Shown one piece after another: positions 59,422-64,000 of a stretch of 64,000 bases of DNA. Location: contig NZ_JAUAOA010000001.1 in NCBI RefSeq assembly GCF_030542965.1, forward strand, positions 124,001 through 188,000, in the 5' to 3' direction. Numbering within the stretch: the first letter of the stretch is position 1; each line of letters begins with the position of its first letter. The notes beneath the pieces are model-generated. The model made no database searches and was not told the origin of the DNA. It saw only the letters and a list, made by a program, of their open reading frames with translations. Made by a program: the position numbers and the translations under genes. This stretch comes from Azotosporobacter soli. Its GTDB lineage: Bacteria; Bacillota; Negativicutes; SG130.

Positions 59422-59750
59422 GATACCGCTTCTTGCCGCCCTGCTCAAAAAGCAAGACGCCAAAGTCTTCTTCCAGCGTTCTGATCTGCGTCGTCACGGT
59501 CGGCTGACTGAATTTCAGTTATTCCGCCGCCTGCGTGATATTTTCTATCTTCAACACCATCAGAAACGTTTCCAATAAACGCAGCTCCATATTCGCAACA
59601 CATCCTACAATTTTACTTGCTCTCATTGCAAGACATCCTTGCGCGCCTGACAAATTTACAGCAACGGTTTTTCTCATTAAGCATACCCGTTCACGTCGCA
59701 AAGAGGAAGTTTAAATTCGTAAAACGGTCAATGTCTTTTTCAAATGAGCG
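59422..59750 (-). pseudogene. Duplicated 5' end of the LysR gene plus its leader
   Basis: About 330 bases closely match 56277-56610, the start and leader of the LysR gene. The copy keeps MELRLLETFLMV, NITQAAE and TTQIRTLEEDFGVLLFE but has a TAA in place of the glutamine after QAAE, and the rest of the gene is missing. It is therefore not functional. The shared leader shows the duplication took in non-coding sequence. Confidence 0.85.
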
Positions 59751-59760
59751 TTGCCAAAAG

Positions 59761-59802
59761 AAAAGAGAATGGTCTTCGCATTTTGCAAGACCGTTCTCTT
59801 TT
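59761..59802. terminator. Terminator after the DASS transporter
   Basis: AAAAGAGAATGGTCTT pairs with AAGACCGTTCTCTTTT, just past the minus-strand stop. Confidence 0.85.
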
Positions 59803-59815
59803 CAGCGTTATTCAC

Positions 59816-61372
59816 TCAATAGCCGACCCAGCGAACAATATAAATTGCGATTGGTATGGTGATGGCAAAAATGCCGATAAGATCGAGAATAAAGCCCGCT
59901 TTGATCATTTGTGTGATGGGGATGAAGCCGCTGGCGTAAACGATCGCATTCGGCGGCGTCGATACCGGAAGCATGAAACCCAGCGAAGACGCAAGAGCGA
60001 TTGCAACGGCGACAGGCACCGGATTTAACCCCGCCGCCAAAGCAACGGTGATGCCCAACGGACCGACCATATTCGTCGCTGCAGTATGTGACGTCAACTC
60101 AGACATGCACAACGAAAACAGTGCAAAAACCGTCACCAACGCCAATTGCGACTGTGCGCCGGTCGAATCGACAATGATCGCGCCGATCCATTTCGAAAGT
60201 CCGGTCGTATACATCATACTGCCTAACGACAGTCCGCCGCCGAAAAGCACCAACGTTCCCCAATCGATGCCCTTGACCGCTTCGGGCCAGGTCAAGGTGA
60301 ACTGCCGTTCTTTCCAGTCCGTAGGCAGCAAGAAGAGCAGCAAACCCGCGAGCATTGCAACCACCGCTTCCGAGAGGTACTTGTTATACGCCGTTAGGAT
60401 GGAATGATCCGAACCAAGAAACATCGCAAGAAAACCCGGCAGCACCCAAAGCGTTACCGCCACCGCGAATGCGATCACGGCGTTGATCTCACCCCTGCGC
60501 CAAGCGCCCAGTCGCGCGCGCTGTTCTCGAATCAACTCTTCCGCGCCTTCTATATGATCGACTTCAGAAGGAAACATTCGCTTAATGACGAGGAAGAGAA
60601 TCACAAAGTAAGCCGCCATGGCCGCTGCGCCCCAGATCATCCATTCAAAAAAAGGCACTTTTACCGCGCCAAGCTGTTCCAAAAGTCCGATCATGATAAG
60701 ATTGGGCGGCGTTCCTACCGGCGTCAATACGCCGCCTACCGAAGACGCATAGCCTGCCATCAGCATCAGTCCCGTAGCGTATTTATATTTGTGCAGATCC
60801 AATTCACCCTGTCCTGACGCGGCGTGCATATCCTTAATCGCCAAAAGCAGCCCCATCGCAATCGGCATCATCATAGCCGCGGTCGCAGTGTTGCTTACCC
60901 AGCCGGAGCAAAGCGCCGTCACCAAGCCCAGCGCCAACATAATGCGCGTCGGGCTCGACCCCACCCATTTCATCGAAAGAATGGCATATGCAAAGCGCTT
61001 ATCCAGTCCATGGCTCATCATCGCTGTCGCCAGCATAAAGCTGCCCATGAACAGAAAAATCAGGGGGTTGGCAAACGGTGCAAAAGCCTGGTTCGGCGTG
61101 ACGATGCCAAACAGCGTCGCCAACACCGGACCTAAAAGAGCGCTTACCGGAATCGGCACCGGTTCGGTAATCCACCAGACGGCAACAAAGGCAATCACAG
61201 CCAGCAGCCCATGCGCGGTCGCCGCCAGCCCTTCAAACGGCAGCCAATAAACGCTCAGCGCCAATGCCGGACCAAGGATAAAGCCCACGTTTTTACGCCG
61301 CCGATCAAACGCGGCCTCCGCCCGCTCAATTTTCATGTCCGTCGCATACTCCTCTTCCAGACGGTTCGCCAT
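59816..61372 (-). CDS. DASS-family divalent anion:sodium symporter
   Basis: A 518-residue membrane protein with about 12 helices of the SLC13/DASS family, which imports di- and tricarboxylates or sulfate with sodium. The two signature regions are visible as SNTATAAMMMPIAMGLLLA and TSHTAATNMVGPLGI, with TPVGTPPNLIMIG and LPVSTPPNAIVYASGFI (the latter is the family motif). The ATG at 61372 follows GGAGGCG; the open frame goes 23 codons further. It stands alone near the xdhC pair; a dicarboxylate substrate is likely but not proven. Confidence 0.92.
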   Translation of the reverse strand: MANRLEEEYATDMKIERAEAAFDRRRKNVGFILGPALALSVYWLPFEGLAATAHGLLAVIAFVAVWWITEPVPIPVSALLGPVLATLFGIVTPNQAFAPFANPLIFLFMGSFMLATAMMSHGLDKRFAYAILSMKWVGSSPTRIMLALGLVTALCSGWVSNTATAAMMMPIAMGLLLAIKDMHAASGQGELDLHKYKYATGLMLMAGYASSVGGVLTPVGTPPNLIMIGLLEQLGAVKVPFFEWMIWGAAAMAAYFVILFLVIKRMFPSEVDHIEGAEELIREQRARLGAWRRGEINAVIAFAVAVTLWVLPGFLAMFLGSDHSILTAYNKYLSEAVVAMLAGLLLFLLPTDWKERQFTLTWPEAVKGIDWGTLVLFGGGLSLGSMMYTTGLSKWIGAIIVDSTGAQSQLALVTVFALFSLCMSELTSHTAATNMVGPLGITVALAAGLNPVPVAVAIALASSLGFMLPVSTPPNAIVYASGFIPITQMIKAGFILDLIGIFAITIPIAIYIVRWVGY

Positions 61373-61453
61373 AATAACGCCTCCCACAGCAGACCGACGG
61401 CAATCGCTTCTCCTTCGGCCGCTTACAATATCGGATTGCATCGTTCTCTCTTT

Positions 61454-61765
61454 TTAAATCAAACTAATAAAAACATCCATTACGCCGCCGCAGACCATGC
61501 CCTCACTTGCGGCGACATCATTGAGCATCTCGATCCGATGCAAAAAGGGTTGGTTACTGTCAAGCGCCATCAGCGCCTGCCTTTTGATATCGGCTTCGGC
61601 GCAGCCGCCGCCGATGCTGCCGAGGCTTCTTCCGTCAGGCCAGATCAGCATTTTGCTGCCAGCTTTGCGCGGCGTTGAGCCCAATGTTTTAACGATGGTA
61701 ATGAGCGCCGCCCGTTCTCCGGCCGCCTTGGCTTTACAGATCGCTTCCAGCATCGTCCTGTCCAT
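61454..61765 (-). CDS. XdhC/CoxI N-terminal domain protein (short)
   Basis: A 103-residue protein of the XdhC_CoxI type, carrying only the N-terminal domain: ITIVKTLGSTPRKAGSKMLI and DGRSLGSIGGGCAEADI. It ends in a conserved region with CGGVMDVFISLI. XdhC proteins help insert or sulfurate the molybdenum cofactor in xanthine dehydrogenase-like enzymes. It starts one base after the stop of the larger XdhC gene, so the two are coupled. No molybdenum hydroxylase gene lies in the window. Confidence 0.85.
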   Translation of the reverse strand: MDRTMLEAICKAKAAGERAALITIVKTLGSTPRKAGSKMLIWPDGRSLGSIGGGCAEADIKRQALMALDSNQPFLHRIEMLNDVAASEGMVCGGVMDVFISLI

Positions 61766-61766
61766 A

Positions 61767-62534
61767 TCAGCATCCCTCCTGCAAACTGAGCGAAGCAAGC
61801 GAAGCGGCGTTGAAAACGCCCACGACCTGCGCCGCAATGCTCAGTGCGATTTCCGTCGGCGTCGCCGCGCCGATATCGATGCCGATCGGCGCATGCAGCT
61901 TGCGAATCGCTTCCGCCGAAAATCCTTCTTCTCTGATCAGTTCGATGATCCCGACGGTGCGTCGTTTGCTTCCGATCATGCCGATGTAGCCGGAATCCTG
62001 CGCAAGCGTCGCCTTCAAACAGTCGAGGTCATAGCGATGCCCGCGCGTGACGATGATCACGGCCGTATTCTTATCGATCGCAAGATCGCCTTTCAAGACG
62101 CGCGTGAAGGATTCGCAGATGACCTTTTTCGCCCAGGGGAATCTCGCCGCGTTGGCAAACTCGGGGCGATCATCCACCACGGTTACGGCAAAATCCATCC
62201 GCGAGAGAAACTCCACCAGCGGCAGGCTGATATGTCCTCCGCCAAAAACGAGCGCCCGTCGGCTGCTGCTATATTCTTCCCGGAAAAACTGACATGCGCT
62301 GTTTTGCTCCAGCTGAAAAACCTCCGGTTTATCTGAGCTGACGCGACGTGTATATTCAATCACCTGGGCGGTGACCGTCGCATCAATCAATACGCCATCC
62401 ACAGTACCATCGGGATAAAGGACGAGCGTTTGCCCCATTTGTTCGGCAAACTCGTTTGGACAGCCAATCAAAGTAATGACCTGTACAGGTATTCCCTCTT
62501 TAGCGGCAGCAAGCATCTTAGCATAGTCCGTCAA
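61767..62534 (-). CDS. xdhC: XdhC-family cofactor insertion protein with Rossmann domain
   Basis: A 255-residue protein with an XdhC_CoxI-like N-terminal part (AKMLAAAKEGIPVQVITLIG) and an XdhC_C Rossmann domain (ALVFGGGHISLPLVEFLSRM, VTVVDDRPEFAN, VIIVTRGHRYDLDCLK, YIGMIGSKRR). It is thought to carry and sulfurate molybdenum cofactor for hydroxylases. The start is TTG after GGGGGAAG. The short XdhC protein is encoded next to it, which suggests a two-part factor, but the target enzyme is elsewhere or absent. Confidence 0.88.
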   Translation of the reverse strand: MTDYAKMLAAAKEGIPVQVITLIGCPNEFAEQMGQTLVLYPDGTVDGVLIDATVTAQVIEYTRRVSSDKPEVFQLEQNSACQFFREEYSSSRRALVFGGGHISLPLVEFLSRMDFAVTVVDDRPEFANAARFPWAKKVICESFTRVLKGDLAIDKNTAVIIVTRGHRYDLDCLKATLAQDSGYIGMIGSKRRTVGIIELIREEGFSAEAIRKLHAPIGIDIGAATPTEIALSIAAQVVGVFNAASLASLSLQEGC

Positions 62535-62640
62535 ATCTTCTTCCCCCAGTCGCGCTCATTTTTCGCTGCGTTTTAACGCCCAGCGGCTTCGTAAAGACGT
62601 TCCCCATGCGGCAAAAAAACTCCTGCCGGATTCATTTTAA

Positions 62641-62676
62641 AAGAGTCCTTCGCCGTACTGTGCGAAGGACGCTTTT
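62641..62676. terminator. Hairpin between the MCP and xdhC genes (second of two)
   Basis: AAGAGTCCTTCGC pairs with GCGAAGGACGCTTTT. It lies between the xdhC start and the stronger hairpin that ends the MCP gene. Confidence 0.65.
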
Positions 62677-62723
62677 AACTGTCGACAGAACAAAATCAAG
62701 TAGGATGTTTTTACACGAAGAAT

Positions 62724-62770
62724 CGAAGAAGGGAAGCGGGTCGATCGTATCGGCCCGCTTCCCTTCTTCG
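62724..62770. terminator. Strong terminator after the MCP gene
   Basis: CGAAGAAGGGAAGCGGG pairs with CCCGCTTCCCTTCTTCG, 63 bases past the MCP stop. Confidence 0.85.
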
Positions 62771-62833
62771 TGTTATCGTTTCCTTTTATCTTTCGGTTCC
62801 TGCCCGTTCTTGCAGGCTTTTTTCCAAGTGACT

Positions 62834-64000
62834 TTAGATTTGGAAACGGTTCAGCGAACTGCGCAAGCCCATCGCCAGTTTAGCCAAAATCTGACTGGCC
62901 GAAGCGATTTCCTGCATCGAGGCGGACTGCTCCTCACTCGCCGCCGATACCGTCTGCGCTTCGCCTGACGTATCCTTGCTCAGCCGGTCGATCTGGCTGA
63001 CGGAATCGACAATGGTTTTGCTGTTTTGCTCGACATGCGCGATCGCGTCCGAGATCGCCTGCGTCTGCGTGGTAACAAGTTTCACCATGCCGCCGATTTC
63101 GTGGAAGGCCTTGCCGGATGCATTCACGACATCGGTGCCGCGGTTCACTTCTTGATTGCCGCGATTCATTGCAAGGATCGCCTTTTCCGTATCCTGCTGA
63201 ATCTCGCCGATCATCCGCGTGATCTGCTCGGCCGCCTGCTGCGACTGTTCAGCCAGCTTGCGCACCTCTTCCGCGACGACCGCGAAACCGCGTCCGTGTT
63301 CACCGGCCCGCGCCGCTTCGATCGCGGCGTTCAGCGCCAGCAGGTTCGTCTGGCTGGAGATGCCCGCGATCGCATCGACGATCTGTCCGATCTCTTTCGA
63401 ACGTTCACCGAGCGTACCGATGACTTCGGCCGATTCGCGGATCGTCTTTTCCGCGAGCGACATTTGGTTCATCGCCTGATCCGCGAGTTCGATGCCTTCG
63501 CTGGCCTTCTTGTTCGCATCGGCCGACTTATGGTTCGCTTCCGATGCGCCGCTGACAACCTGCGTAATATTGAGCGACATTTCTTCGACCGAGGATCGCG
63601 CGCCGTCAACCGCGCCGAGTTGTTCGGCAGCGCCGCGCGCCACTTCGGTGATCGAATGGGCCACCTGATTGATCGCCTGCGCCGATTGATCCGCACTCGC
63701 GGTCATCTCCTCGGCAGAAGCCGCCAACTGTTCGGCTGACTGATGAATTTCCGTCATCAGACGGCGAAGCTCTGAACGCATTTCCGCCAGGGAATCGCCC
63801 ACATCGCCGAACTCGTCATGCCGTTTCACTTTGCGCGCTTTATCGCGAAAATCGCCGTCCGCCATCTCCTTGGCGAAGAGCACCATCGCAGCCAGCGGGC
63901 CCGTGATCATCCGCGTGACGTTCCAGCCGAAGAAGCAGAGCACCAGCAGCGAAGCGAGCACCGTCAGCGACATCATCTTGGCCGCGCTGCCCATCGCCTC
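62834..64000 (-). CDS. Methyl-accepting chemotaxis protein (N-terminus outside window)
   Basis: The C-terminal 388 residues of a chemoreceptor; the frame is open to the window edge (Glu-Ala before the first Met), so the N-terminal sensor is missing. It has a membrane helix ([19 protein letters not shown]), HAMP ([13 protein letters not shown]) and the methylated signalling helix bundle with the tip [19 protein letters not shown]. It ends LNRFQI with no CheR pentapeptide. A degraded copy of its tail lies at 59.3 kb. A strong hairpin terminator follows. Confidence 0.92.
   Translation of the reverse strand, partial: EAMGSAAKMMSLTVLASLLVLCFFGWNVTRMITGPLAAMVLFAKEMADGDFRDKARKVKRHDEFGDVGDSLAEMRSELRRLMTEIHQSAEQLAASAEEMTASADQSAQAINQVAHSITEVARGAAEQLGAVDGARSSVEEMSLNITQVVSGASEANHKSADANKKASEGIELADQAMNQMSLAEKTIRESAEVIGTLGERSKEIGQIVDAIAGISSQTNLLALNAAIEAARAGEHGRGFAVVAEEVRKLAEQSQQAAEQITRMIGEIQQDTEKAILAMNRGNQEVNRGTDVVNASGKAFHEIGGMVKLVTTQTQAISDAIAHVEQNSKTIVDSVSQIDRLSKDTSGEAQTVSAASEEQSASMQEIASASQILAKLAMGLRSSLNRFQI

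Noticed and set aside
62535-62720. Molybdenum-cofactor riboswitch upstream of xdhC
   Set aside because: Some G-rich pairing near 62540-62610 was noted, but the known conserved core could not be matched.
1-64000. CRISPR arrays, tRNA or rRNA genes, complete insertion sequences
   Set aside because: No regularly spaced repeats with spacers, no tRNA-like cloverleaf with CCA end and no transposase was seen. A covariance-model scan would be needed to exclude small RNA genes.

Overview
This 64 kb chromosomal window looks like an anaerobic, metabolically versatile Firmicute, most plausibly a diderm Negativicute (Sporomusaceae-like). That placement is an inference. It rests on strong AGGAGG-type ribosome sites, frequent TTG and GTG starts, LevR-type and other sigma-54 regulators, many LysR/GntR/HxlR/AraC regulators, and an apolipoprotein N-acyltransferase gene, an enzyme mostly found in organisms with an outer membrane. 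No rRNA, tRNA, CRISPR array, complete insertion sequence or prophage was recognised.

Layout. 0-3.3 kb: a DcuC-DUF1847-C-S lyase operon with an FCD-type GntR gene. Two almost identical operators flank the regulator, one of them beside a consensus promoter. 3.4-9.6 kb: single genes (exported metallo-hydrolase, alpha/beta hydrolase, chemoreceptor, TauE permease, HAD phosphatase, pentapeptide-repeat protein). 9.8-15.2 kb: an ATC-hydrolase / cysteine-desulfidase-like / MFS operon, divergent from a second FCD GntR gene, followed by an FMN hydroxy-acid oxidase. 15.3-16.7 kb: a divergent HxlR and QorB-like pair. 16.7-21.3 kb: an isoaspartyl dipeptidase operon (iadA-yjiG-yjiH) with a clear -24/-12 promoter, divergent from its probable sigma-54 activator. 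21.4-29.8 kb: small proteins, an FrhB-like iron-sulfur protein, a LysE/LysR pair, an AraC-GyrI regulator, a SPRY/Fn3 protein, and an EAL phosphodiesterase gene whose leader holds an apparent terminator.

29.9-36.9 kb is a mannose-family PTS operon: IIA, IIB, IIC, IID, a HAD phosphatase, a 38-residue membrane peptide, a second IIB and a LevR regulator. It is preceded by a perfect sigma-54 promoter and a spaced TGATAC array. 37.2-41.6 kb: RarD, SugE, a degraded second SMR gene, a protein with a DisA/DAC-like C-terminal domain, DUF3795 and a WYL regulator. 41.7-42.7 kb: an AT-rich pair of orphan immunity-like genes. 42.7-52.4 kb: LysR, NhaC, a four-Cys repeat peptide probably co-transcribed with a peroxiredoxin, FbaB aldolase, a POT peptide transporter, Lnt and an AraC-GyrI regulator. 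52.6-57.7 kb: aspartate 4-decarboxylase with an MFS transporter and LysR, an AT-rich orphan gene, and HxlR. 57.9-64 kb: cupin-PhzF, a mosaic pseudogene (chemoreceptor tail joined to a LysR head), a DASS anion transporter, a split XdhC pair and a chemoreceptor cut by the window edge.

Functionally the window is rich in import and breakdown of small organic nitrogen and carbon compounds: C4-dicarboxylates, isoaspartyl dipeptides, peptides, aspartate, cysteine-related compounds and PTS sugars. Most systems sit beside a dedicated regulator. The least explained items are the four-unit Cys-GFA repeat peptide at 45.3 kb, the terminator in the EAL leader at 29.1 kb, the immunity island at 42 kb and the DAC-like protein at 39 kb.
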